Below are positions 15,388 through 22,626 of a stretch of 27,206 bases of DNA, in pieces; position 1 is the first letter of the stretch, and each line of letters begins with the position of its first letter. The position numbers and the translations under genes were made by a program. Below the pieces are notes generated by a model. That model searched no databases. It was not told the DNA's origin and saw nothing but the letters and a program-made list of their open reading frames with translations. This DNA is from Candidatus Cloacimonadota bacterium (GTDB taxonomy: Bacteria > Cloacimonadota > Cloacimonadia > JGIOTU-2 > B8-G9): the NCBI GenBank assembly GCA_003647765.1, contig QMNM01000002.1, positions 1-27,206 on the forward strand, written 5' to 3'.

Positions 15388-17430
15388 ATGAATGAAAATC
15401 AAGAAGTAAAAGAAAAAAAAGTCGCAGAAAAGCTTATGAAACAAAACGAACATAACGAAAATCAAGAGAGGATAATAAGTGAACAGGTGAATGTTGAAGT
15501 AAGCCACGAAAATACGCAAAAACAGAGACAAAATGAGATAGTAGCCGCGCTTGACAACAAGGAACAAGTAGAACAACCTTCTAAGGTAGTTAATATAGAA
15601 AAAGAAAAAAATGAGGTTAAAGAAAAAGAGAGTGAACATAATTTTTCCGAAAATGCTAGTAGTTTGAAAGATATAGTACCTGATGTAAAGTCCGATAAGA
15701 AATATTATCATCTTCTTAATCGAGAAGAACAAATTCAAATGTATGAAGAGACCTTTACTCACATGCATGTTGGGGATATTATAAATGGAACTATTCTAAA
15801 AATTACAGATAAGGAAGTGATGATAGATATTGGCTTTAAATCAGAGGGATCTATTCCATTATCTGAATTTGAGGATTCTGATGATCTCAAAATTGGGAAC
15901 AAAATATGGGTTTATATTGAGCAAATTGAAGATAGTGAAGGAAAGCCACTTCTATCAAAAAAGAAGGCAGATTTCTATCGCAGTTTTGATAAGATAGAGC
16001 AAATTTATAAAAATGGCGAAAAAGTTAAAGGCGTTCTGAAAAGAAGAGTAAAGGGTGGAATGATTGTGGACATTTTGGGATTGGATGCTTTTTTACCAGG
16101 TTCACATGTCTCTACTAAGAAAATACCTAATTTAGACCAATTGATTGATAGAGAATATGAGTTCAAAATTATCAGTATAGATAAGCAAAAACGAAATATA
16201 ATTATCTCGCATAGAGAAGTATTAGAAGAGGATATGAGGCAAAAGCGGACAGAGCTATTCTCTAAATTAGAAGAAGGGCAAGAATTGATAGGTGAAGTAA
16301 AAAATATCACTAATTATGGTGTTTTTATTGATTTAGGCGGAGTTGACGGACTGCTACATATTACTGATATGTCCTGGGGCAGAATTGAGCATCCTTCTGA
16401 AATGCTTAATATTGGCGATAAATTAAAGGTAAAAATACTGGATTTTGACAAAGAGGAAAAAAGAGTATCATTGGGACTTAAACAGTTAGTTCCTCATCCA
16501 TGGAAAAATATTGAAATCAAATATCCAGAGGGTTCAAAGGTAAAAGGCAAAGTAACTAATCTAACGAATTATGGTGCTTTTGTAGAGTTGGAAAGAGGAG
16601 TGGAAGGATTAGTGCATATATCAGAAATGTCCTGGACAAAACATATTACTCATCCAAAACATTTATTAAAAGTTGGTGATAATGTGGAAGCAATAGTCCT
16701 TTCCGTAGATAAAGAAAGACATCATATATCATTAGGAATGAAACAGATTGAGCCAGATCCATGGTTAACAGTTCATCTGCGTCATCCTGTTGGTTCAAAG
16801 ATTACTGGAAAAATAAAGAATATTACTCCTTTTGGAGCATTTATTGAAATAGAGCCTGGAATTGACGGACTGATTCACATCTCTGATATTTCATGGACAA
16901 GGCGAATTTATCATCCTAATGAAATCTTGAAAATCGGTGATGAAGTTACAGCAGTTGTCTTAAATATTGATAAAGTGCTTCGTAGAATATCAATGGGAAT
17001 CAAACAATTAGAAGAAGATCCCTGGCAGAAGGCTGAAAATGATATTCCTATAAATACCGAAGTAGAAGGTGAAGTAGTAAAAGTTATTAATAAAGGGCTA
17101 CTTATAAGATTGCCTAACGGTATTGAAGGATTTGCCCCTCTATCTCATCTTAATGTGCCTGGCTTAAAAGATCCTTCAGATTCCTTTAATATTGGAGAAA
17201 AATTACAGCTTAAAGTAATAGAATTAGATATTCAAAACCGTCGGCTGATTCTTAGTGCACGTGCTTATTTCTTCGGAAGAGATGAAAAAGAAATCAAAAA
17301 GTATATTAAAAAACATCGCAAAACAAAAGATAAAGTTAAATCAGAAGAGACCGATACAGAAAAATCAGATGAAAAAGAACAGGTAAAAAATGAACCAGAA
17401 AATAAAAAGTCAGAAGAGAATAAAGAATAA
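15388..17430 (+). CDS. rpsA: 30S ribosomal protein S1 (six S1 domains, extended N-terminus)
   Basis: A 680-residue protein with six S1 RNA-binding domains at about residues 126-195, 209-277, 296-366, 379-454, 467-541 and 553-627. Domains 3 to 5 are most canonical (NITNYGVFIDLGGVDGLLHI, NYGAFVELERGVEGLVHISE, PFGAFIEIEPGIDGLIHISD), and domain 6 ends with RRLILSARAYF. Six domains match the E. coli S1 layout, which binds mRNA on the small subunit. It is longer than E. coli S1 because of a Glu/Lys/Gln/Asn-rich extension (residues 1 to about 115) and a Lys/Glu-rich tail (about 630-680). Both look disordered. AAAGGAGG six to seven bases before ATG is the strongest Shine-Dalgarno in the window. It follows ispH. 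Confidence 0.92.
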   Translation: MNENQEVKEKKVAEKLMKQNEHNENQERIISEQVNVEVSHENTQKQRQNEIVAALDNKEQVEQPSKVVNIEKEKNEVKEKESEHNFSENASSLKDIVPDVKSDKKYYHLLNREEQIQMYEETFTHMHVGDIINGTILKITDKEVMIDIGFKSEGSIPLSEFEDSDDLKIGNKIWVYIEQIEDSEGKPLLSKKKADFYRSFDKIEQIYKNGEKVKGVLKRRVKGGMIVDILGLDAFLPGSHVSTKKIPNLDQLIDREYEFKIISIDKQKRNIIISHREVLEEDMRQKRTELFSKLEEGQELIGEVKNITNYGVFIDLGGVDGLLHITDMSWGRIEHPSEMLNIGDKLKVKILDFDKEEKRVSLGLKQLVPHPWKNIEIKYPEGSKVKGKVTNLTNYGAFVELERGVEGLVHISEMSWTKHITHPKHLLKVGDNVEAIVLSVDKERHHISLGMKQIEPDPWLTVHLRHPVGSKITGKIKNITPFGAFIEIEPGIDGLIHISDISWTRRIYHPNEILKIGDEVTAVVLNIDKVLRRISMGIKQLEEDPWQKAENDIPINTEVEGEVVKVINKGLLIRLPNGIEGFAPLSHLNVPGLKDPSDSFNIGEKLQLKVIELDIQNRRLILSARAYFFGRDEKEIKKYIKKHRKTKDKVKSEETDTEKSDEKEQVKNEPENKKSEENKE

Positions 17431-17481
17431 TAACTTGATTAATAAAATGTAGTTGAATGAGAGAGAAAATGTATAATCTCT

Positions 17482-18198
17482 TTATTTCCATATTGATTCA
17501 TCTATTAACCAGTTAATCAAGAAATCCAAACTTTGTTTATCTAAGGACTCAATATCTTTTTTGTAATTTCTTGTTATAAGTAATTTTTTATTCTTCTCGT
17601 TTGATAAGCAGGTATCATATATAAACTTTGAAGTTTCGTAACACCCTTCATCGTAAGAAGTTGTGATGATTAGCAAGTGCCGTTCTTTATAATCATCAAG
17701 CATTTCTTTAAGTATATACCTGTTCATATCATTTGGATAGATAAGAACAGTACTGTTTATTATTTGGTTTTCAGATACATATTGGAGTGCAGGTTCTATT
17801 CCATTATTATAAGCAATGATAGTTATTTTATATTTATCAATTTCCTCTTTTTTCATTAAATATTCAGTAGATGCCTGCACATCAAATTTTAATCTTGGAT
17901 AATCAAATCTTGTAATTGGATTGCGAAAATCATAAGTAATCACAGCAAAGCCATTTTGTTGAAGAATTTTAATGAAAGAGCTCAGCATTGATTGATTTTG
18001 TCCAATAGATGGCACTAATACTATGGCTGGAGCAAAATGTCTAAACGAAGGGTAATAGTATATATTTATATCTTTCCTATCTAGCGTCCTTACTGTTAAT
18101 TCTGAATTTGTATTTTTACTGCAAGATAATAATAACAATATAAATAGAATAACTATAAAAAATGACTTGCTAATATATCGTTCTAACTTTGTTCTCAT
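17482..18198 (-). CDS. Lipoprotein with alpha/beta-hydrolase-like fold, catalytic Ser apparently lost
   Basis: This 238-residue protein begins with a lipoprotein signal: basic start, hydrophobic stretch, and lipobox LLLSC with Cys26 as the predicted lipidation site. The rest reads like a dienelactone-hydrolase / alpha-beta hydrolase: IVLVPSIGQNQSML (oxyanion strand region, usually HG), NGFAVITYDFRNP, and at the nucleophile elbow ITIIAYNNGIEPAL. The usual GxSxG Ser is replaced by Asn (AYNNG). The C-terminal QSLDFLINWL is typical of the last helix. The protein may therefore be a non-catalytic binding protein, or the alignment at the elbow may be wrong. It converges with rpsA, 51 bases away. Function unknown. 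Confidence 0.7.
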   Translation of the reverse strand: MRTKLERYISKSFFIVILFILLLLSCSKNTNSELTVRTLDRKDINIYYYPSFRHFAPAIVLVPSIGQNQSMLSSFIKILQQNGFAVITYDFRNPITRFDYPRLKFDVQASTEYLMKKEEIDKYKITIIAYNNGIEPALQYVSENQIINSTVLIYPNDMNRYILKEMLDDYKERHLLIITTSYDEGCYETSKFIYDTCLSNEKNKKLLITRNYKKDIESLDKQSLDFLINWLIDESIWK

Positions 18199-18223
18199 TA
18201 TTTTAGTCGGTTAACTTTTGATA

Positions 18224-18270
18224 TTAGCCACGAAATTACACGAAAAAACACAAAAAGATATTAGACATTG
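18224..18270 (+). repeat. Dispersed GCCACAAAAT element, copy D3
   Basis: TTAGCCACGAAATTACACGA, then AAAAACACAAAAAGATATTA and GACATTG. It is the most complete copy, and the reference for seeing that D4 (10657-10749) is interrupted. It starts 26 bases upstream of the lipoprotein start codon. Confidence 0.75.
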
Positions 18271-18307
18271 ATAATATTGGCATCTTTCAACCGTGTGAAA
18301 CCCGTGT

Positions 18308-18346
18308 GAAAGCCGACTCGAGTTAAAAGAACCCGAATCGAGTTTC
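18308..18346. repeat. Dispersed 18-base-arm hairpin, copy B
   Basis: GAAAGCCGACTCGAGTTA, loop AAA, GAACCCGAATCGAGTTTC. It is closely similar to copy C (27052-27090), with a few stem mismatches. It is preceded by GTGT and followed by CTGT or TGTAAA, as in copy C, which helps define the element's edges. Confidence 0.85.
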
Positions 18347-18354
18347 TGTAAAAG

Positions 18355-18370
18355 CGACTTTGGAAGGTCG
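18355..18370. repeat. GGAAGGTC hairpin, copy 1
   Basis: CGACTTT-GG-AAGGTCG pairs along 7 positions (one G-T). The segment CTTTGGAAGGTCGTTCTA matches the second copy, CCTTGGAAGGTCATCCTA, at 18491-18508, so the two are a short dispersed repeat within the same gap. Confidence 0.6.
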
Positions 18371-18489
18371 TTCTACTTTTTCAATTTTCATTAGCAGGAA
18401 TCCGAGATAGAATATGTCAAATTTTTATGGAATGCTATACTATTGCAAAGATATATAAATTCTTATTCTCTTGAATTTTTGTTTTAACA

Positions 18490-18501
18490 ACCTTGGAAGG
18501 T
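18490..18501. repeat. GGAAGGTC hairpin, copy 2
   Basis: ACCTT-GG-AAGGT, a 5-bp palindrome with GG centre, related to 18355-18370. It sits directly upstream of the octamer array. Confidence 0.55.
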
Positions 18502-18513
18502 CATCCTATTCTT

Positions 18514-18593
18514 GTTATCTTGTCCTCTTGTTATCTTGAACTCTTGAATTCTTGTTATCTTGAACTCTTGAACTCTTGTTTTCTTGTTATCTT
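18514..18593 (+). repeat. Ten-unit GNNNTCTT octamer array upstream of purQ
   Basis: Ten consecutive octamers: GTTATCTT, GTCCTCTT, GTTATCTT, GAACTCTT, GAATTCTT, GTTATCTT, GAACTCTT, GAACTCTT, GTTTTCTT, GTTATCTT. A degenerate eleventh (CTATTCTT) precedes them. Positions 1 and 5-8 (G....TCTT) are invariant, while positions 2-4 take only TTA, TCC, AAC, AAT or TTT. Weaker relatives (TTCTTATTCTCTTGAATTTT) lie near 18460-18480. The array ends 13 bases before the purQ ATG and so occupies its leader or promoter. Confidence 0.92.
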
Positions 18594-18606
18594 ATTTTGG
18601 ACCAAT

Positions 18607-19314
18607 ATGAGATTTAATATAATAGTTTTTCCTGGTTCTAATTGTGATTATGACACATACTTTGTATTAAAAAATGTATTTCATTGCAAAGTAGATTTTA
18701 TTTGGCATAAGCAAGATAAATTAAAGAATGCTGATTGTGTAATATTGCCGGGTGGCTTTTCTTATGGTGATTACTTGCGTCCTGGTGCAATTGCTTCATT
18801 TTCGCCAATTATGCAAGAGCTAAAGAAATTTGCTCAAAGAGGTGGTTTGGTCTTGGGTATATGTAATGGATTCCAAATGCTATTAGAAATGGGACTTTTG
18901 CCAGGTAGCTTAATGCTTAATAATACATTAAGTTTCATTTGTCGCAATGTGTATATTAAAGTAATAAATATGCATACGCCATTTACAAATACAATTGCAG
19001 AGAAAAATGTGTTGAAAATCCCGATAGCTCATAAAGAGGGAAACTATTTTATTGATGAAGAGAAGTTAAAAGAATTACAAAAAAATAATCAAATTGTATT
19101 TCAATATTGTGATAAACAGGGAAATACTACAGAGTATACAAATCCAAATGGTTCTGTAAATAACATTGCTGGAATTATCAATAAAAATGGCAATGTTCTT
19201 GGAATGATGCCACATCCAGAGCGAGCTTCGGAAATGATACTCGGTTCTGATGATGGAAAGTTTATCTTTCAGTCAATTATCGCAAGTACTTTTGCGAATC
19301 ATCATAAAATTTGA
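18607..19314 (+). CDS. purQ: Phosphoribosylformylglycinamidine synthase, glutaminase subunit
   Basis: A 235-residue class I glutamine amidotransferase that supplies ammonia to PurL in step four of purine synthesis. It begins at ATG 18607 ([16 protein letters not shown]), the normal N-terminus of PurQ. The longer frame from 18493 is rejected because its extra 38 residues translate a tandem octamer repeat. The catalytic Cys86 is in [13 protein letters not shown]; the His and Glu of the triad are in [25 protein letters not shown] is also PurQ-typical. PurS and PurL are not nearby. Only a weak TTGGA precedes the start, and the octamer array lies immediately upstream. Confidence 0.95.
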   Translation: MRFNIIVFPGSNCDYDTYFVLKNVFHCKVDFIWHKQDKLKNADCVILPGGFSYGDYLRPGAIASFSPIMQELKKFAQRGGLVLGICNGFQMLLEMGLLPGSLMLNNTLSFICRNVYIKVINMHTPFTNTIAEKNVLKIPIAHKEGNYFIDEEKLKELQKNNQIVFQYCDKQGNTTEYTNPNGSVNNIAGIINKNGNVLGMMPHPERASEMILGSDDGKFIFQSIIASTFANHHKI

Positions 19315-19430
19315 TAAAATTAAACAAATTATAATCTATAAAAAACATAAGAAATTATCAATATATTTTCTTATTTTGGATATCTTTCCACCAAAGATGA
19401 CATAAGAATTTGTCTATGGCGAGAATCCTA

Positions 19431-20090
19431 ATGAAAAAAATCATTATTGACAGTTTCCTGAATTTATTATTTCCACCAATTTGCTTTGGCTGTGATAAAA
19501 GATTGAAAAAAGATGAAATACTATGTAAAGAATGCCAATCAAAATTAATCTATTATCAAAATGATAAAATTTACTTAAAAGACAATGTCTATTTCACTGA
19601 CTATATATCTGTATTTAGTTACAATTCAATTGTTCAAAATCTGATTCATAATTTCAAATATAATGGTTTTAAGAAGATTGGAAAATTTTTAGGCAAAGAG
19701 ATGGCAAAAAAAATTATGCAATCTAAGTTTCTCCCACAAATTAACTTGATAATTTCAGTTCCATTGCATAGAATTAAAATGCGAGAGCGAGGATTTAACC
19801 AGTCAGATATATTAGGAAAATCAGTTGCTCAAAATGTACATTTGCCTTATAAAAAAAACATAATTGTAAGAACTCGCTATACAGAGACCCAAACAAAACT
19901 TGACATAAAAGCACGGCAGAAAAATGTTGAAAATGCTTTTATAGTAAAAAATATTGGCTTATTAAAGAATAAAAATGTTTTAATAATTGATGATGTTTTT
20001 ACGACTGGATCAACTATTAATGAAATATCAAAAGTGATTCTATCTGCTGGTGGGAAAAGAGTATATGCTTTAACATCTGCTCATGCATAA
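19431..20090 (+). CDS. comF: ComF family phosphoribosyltransferase-like protein
   Basis: About 219 residues from ATG 19431 (MKKIIIDSFLNLLFPP). A TTG at 19410 and an ATG at 19416 are also in frame, but homologues usually begin shortly before the LLFPP segment. The N-terminal zinc finger CFGCDKRLKKDEILCKEC (CxxC...CxxC) is followed by IISVPLHRIKMRERGFNQS and the PRPP-binding motif VLIIDDVFTTGSTINE near the C-terminus. ComF proteins take part in DNA uptake and recombination of single strands in naturally competent bacteria, but many non-competent species have them, so competence cannot be inferred. It is followed after 6 bases by a small conserved gene, probably in one transcript. Confidence 0.9.
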   Translation: MKKIIIDSFLNLLFPPICFGCDKRLKKDEILCKECQSKLIYYQNDKIYLKDNVYFTDYISVFSYNSIVQNLIHNFKYNGFKKIGKFLGKEMAKKIMQSKFLPQINLIISVPLHRIKMRERGFNQSDILGKSVAQNVHLPYKKNIIVRTRYTETQTKLDIKARQKNVENAFIVKNIGLLKNKNVLIIDDVFTTGSTINEISKVILSAGGKRVYALTSAHA

Positions 20091-20096
20091 CAAATT

Positions 20097-20474
20097 ATGA
20101 TAATAGAAGTATCAGAAGACAAGACAGTAGAATTATTGGATAGGGTAGCAAATTTTTTTGTAGAGAGAAGATTGGGTTCAGCATCTTTGATGTTTATTGA
20201 ATCTATATATCCGCTAAATTTTATTATAAGTCAATTGATGTATTTTGTTGCTCCTTTTGCTGAAATCATTTTTAATCCAGTAGAATACCAACAATTTGCC
20301 GCTATTATTAAAAAAGAGGAAAATATTAAATATTTGTTAGATAAAATAGATGAATTGGATACGGAATTTCACAAAAAATTAAAAGAGGAAAAGAAGAAAG
20401 ATAAGTATAAACACAAAAAACGAAGACAAAGATTTTTCAGAAAATTGTCGCGCTTGCTTGGGAAAAGGGATTAA
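20097..20474 (+). CDS. Small conserved protein of unknown function
   Basis: 125 residues starting six bases after comF, with no evident Shine-Dalgarno. The first two thirds hold a segment that could be membrane-associated: RRLGSASLMFIESIYPLNFI, then SQLMYFVAPFAEIIF. The C-terminus is a very basic Lys/Arg-rich tail (KKKDKYKHKKRRQRFFRK). The pattern LxFxES-x-PLNFI-x-SQ looks like a small conserved protein I have the impression occurs in several anaerobic lineages, but I cannot name a family. It ends 213 bases before the MutL gene, so a link to that module is possible but not shown. Confidence 0.65.
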   Translation: MIIEVSEDKTVELLDRVANFFVERRLGSASLMFIESIYPLNFIISQLMYFVAPFAEIIFNPVEYQQFAAIIKKEENIKYLLDKIDELDTEFHKKLKEEKKKDKYKHKKRRQRFFRKLSRLLGKRD

Positions 20475-20577
20475 GAACTTGTGATATGACTCAATCAGCC
20501 AATACACGACTTATCCTTGATACACAGGATATTGCAGATTAAGAAAAATGCATAATGGTCTTCAAGAGAAGTACTTA

Positions 20578-20592
20578 AGGATTTGAAATCCT
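20578..20592. other. Small hairpin between the 125-residue gene and mutL
   Basis: AGGATT-TGA-AATCCT, a perfect 6-bp stem. TATCC...GGATA (about 20509-20532) lies upstream and could pair as an alternative. There is no T tract, so termination is uncertain. Confidence 0.4.
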
Positions 20593-20619
20593 GTATTTAT
20601 GGCTGGATTTTATAAATAT

Positions 20620-20631
20620 TTTAGTACTAAA
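20620..20631. promoter_or_regulatory. 12-bp perfect palindrome upstream of mutL
   Basis: TTTAGTACTAAA is a perfect dyad 56 bases before the mutL-type start codon. It is of operator size, but no regulator gene is nearby and AT-rich palindromes arise by chance. Confidence 0.3.
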
Positions 20632-20687
20632 TTTTTATAGTATTAACTATTCTTCAATATGTAATATAAGCAATTGGAGGTTAATAT

Positions 20688-22550
20688 ATGGCAAAGGAAT
20701 TAAGGTCAATTTTGGCTACAGATTGTGGAAGCACTACGACCAAAGCTATATTGATAGAAAAAATTGATGGAGTATATCGTTTGATAGTGCGAGGTGAAGC
20801 ACCCACAACAGTAGAAGCACCTTTTGAAGATGTTACAAAGGGAGTGCTTAATGCTGTGGAAGAGGTAGAGGATTTAGTTCATATTCAGGGTAATAAAAAT
20901 AGAAAACTCATTGTGGATGAGGGAATTGCTATTAATCAGAAAGGTGATGTAGGGGTTGACGCTTATGTTTCTACAAGTAGTGCTGGTGGTGGTCTACAAA
21001 TGATGGTTACAGGTGTTGTAAAAAGTATGACAGGAGAGAGTGCAGAGCGAGCAGCTCTTGGTGCTGGTGCGATTGTGATGGATGTATTGGCAAGTAATGA
21101 TAAACGACTTCCACATGAGCAAATTGAACGCATTCGTCATCTACGACCTGATATGATTCTTATGTCAGGTGGCATTGATGGTGGCACAACAAAACATATT
21201 GCTGAGATGGCAGAGCTGGTCTCTGCTGCTGATCCAAAGCCACGTCTTGGCTCATCTTATAAATTGCCTGTTATATTTTCTGGCAATATAAAAGCTCGGG
21301 ACATTGTTAAAGACACATTAAGTGAAAAAACAAATTTGATTGTAACTGAAAATATCCGTCCAGTATTAGAAAGAGAAAATTTAGGACCTGCCCGTGATAA
21401 AATCCACGACCTATTTATGGAACATGTAATGGCACAAGCTCCGGGATATAAAAAACTAATGTCCTGGACATGCGCAGTAAATGAAGATGGAACCATAGAG
21501 AATGTCCCTATTATGCCAACGCCAGGAGCAGTTGGCAATATTATGCAAACAATTGCCAGAAAGGACAATATTCAAGTTGTAGGTGTTGATATTGGTGGTG
21601 CAACCACTGATATATTTTCCGTTTTTACAAAGAATTTCATTTTCAACCGAACTGTCAGTGCTAATTTAGGGATGAGTTATAGTATTTCTAATGTGTTAGC
21701 ATCAGCAGGATTAGACAATATTATGCGTTGGGTTCCGTTTGATATGTCTGAGCAAGAAGTACGAAATATGATAAAAAATAAAATGATTCGTCCGACAACC
21801 ATTCCATTTTTGATGAAGGAATTGATTTTGGAACAGGCAATTGCAAAGGAAGCTCTGAGATTAGCATTTATTCAGCACAAGCAATTTGCAGTTACATTAA
21901 AAGGCACACAGGCACAAAGAGATATTTCTGAAGCATTCGCTCAATCAACATCAGGAAAGACAATTGTAGATATGATGTCATTAGATATTTTGGTTGGAAG
22001 TGGTGGAGTATTATCTCATGCACCTCGCCGTAATCAAGCTGCAATGATGTTAATTGATGCTTTTCTGCCAGAAGGTATTACAAAACTTGCAGTTGATAGT
22101 ATTTTTATGATGCCTCAATTAGGTGTATTATCAACTATTAGTGAACAAGCAGCTACACAGGTATTTGAAAAGGACTGTTTAATACATTTAGGTACTTGTG
22201 TTGCTCCTGTTGGTGCTATTAAACCAGATAAAGTATCTTTACATGCAAAAATTGAATTACAAGACAGAATTTTTGATGAAGATATAAAATTTGGTGAATT
22301 AGTATTGATACCTTTGGGTGTAAGCGAGAAAGCCATTGCAACTTTAACACCAGCTAGAGGATTAGATTTAGGTAAAGGTAAAGGTAATACTATAAAAACA
22401 GAACTAAGCGGTGGTGTAGTAGGAATAATTCTTGATACTCGTGGCAGACAACCATTTATTATTCCTACTGAAAGAAAACGAAGAATAGCAACCTTAAAAA
22501 AATGGATGACAGCCCTAAATGCTTATCCTGAAGATGCATTGAACTCGTAA
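20688..22550 (+). CDS. mutL: MutL-family mutase-associated ATPase (glutamate mutase MutL family)
   Basis: A 620-residue ASKHA-type protein of the GlmL/MutL family, not the mismatch-repair MutL. It carries two phosphate-binding signatures: ATDCGSTTTKAILIE (Asp12) and VGVDIGGATTDIFSVF (Asp301), the second being the actin/Hsp70-like phosphate-2 loop. Members are encoded with adenosylcobalamin-dependent mutases (glutamate mutase, ornithine and lysine aminomutases) and are thought to act as chaperones or reactivases that exchange damaged B12 cofactor. Here no mutase is adjacent, but a methylmalonyl-CoA mutase large subunit lies 2.2 kb away on the other strand. GGAGG precedes the ATG. Full length is normal. 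The next gene, 76 bases on, encodes a KOW-like protein that I believe commonly accompanies it. Confidence 0.88.
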   Translation: MAKELRSILATDCGSTTTKAILIEKIDGVYRLIVRGEAPTTVEAPFEDVTKGVLNAVEEVEDLVHIQGNKNRKLIVDEGIAINQKGDVGVDAYVSTSSAGGGLQMMVTGVVKSMTGESAERAALGAGAIVMDVLASNDKRLPHEQIERIRHLRPDMILMSGGIDGGTTKHIAEMAELVSAADPKPRLGSSYKLPVIFSGNIKARDIVKDTLSEKTNLIVTENIRPVLERENLGPARDKIHDLFMEHVMAQAPGYKKLMSWTCAVNEDGTIENVPIMPTPGAVGNIMQTIARKDNIQVVGVDIGGATTDIFSVFTKNFIFNRTVSANLGMSYSISNVLASAGLDNIMRWVPFDMSEQEVRNMIKNKMIRPTTIPFLMKELILEQAIAKEALRLAFIQHKQFAVTLKGTQAQRDISEAFAQSTSGKTIVDMMSLDILVGSGGVLSHAPRRNQAAMMLIDAFLPEGITKLAVDSIFMMPQLGVLSTISEQAATQVFEKDCLIHLGTCVAPVGAIKPDKVSLHAKIELQDRIFDEDIKFGELVLIPLGVSEKAIATLTPARGLDLGKGKGNTIKTELSGGVVGIILDTRGRQPFIIPTERKRRIATLKKWMTALNAYPEDALNS

Positions 22551-22626
22551 CTAATTTATTCAGCAAAGAACACTTACGATTTATATCCTCATATATGAAT
22601 AAATACAATGGAAAGGAAGTACAAAT

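Larger units (their letters stand above)
18199..18606. other. Repeat-packed divergent region upstream of purQ
   Basis: This 408-base gap has no supportable gene. It contains, in order: D3 (18224-18270), a partial GTGTGAAACCC duplication (about 18295-18303), hairpin copy B (18308-18346), two GGAAGGTC hairpins (18355-18370 and 18490-18501) and the octamer array (18514-18593). An ORF extension running from 18493 into purQ is made mainly of the translated octamers and is judged non-coding. Confidence 0.8.

Noticed and set aside
15319-15768. 149-residue minus-strand ORF over the S1 N-terminus
   Set aside because: It is the complement of the Lys/Glu-rich extension, which automatically yields a Phe/Leu-rich pseudo-membrane protein; it has no independent support.
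17459-17485. Intrinsic terminator between the S1 and lipoprotein genes
   Set aside because: GAGAG...CTCT can pair but the stem is only 4-5 bp with a long loop and an interrupted T stretch.
18514-18593. CRISPR-like array
   Set aside because: The repeat unit is 8 bases with no spacers of 25-40 bases, and no cas genes are present.
20475-20687. Cobalamin riboswitch upstream of the MutL-type gene
   Set aside because: The region is too short and lacks the conserved B12-box type GCCACTG segment and the multi-stem layout; only a small hairpin and a 12-bp palindrome are visible.
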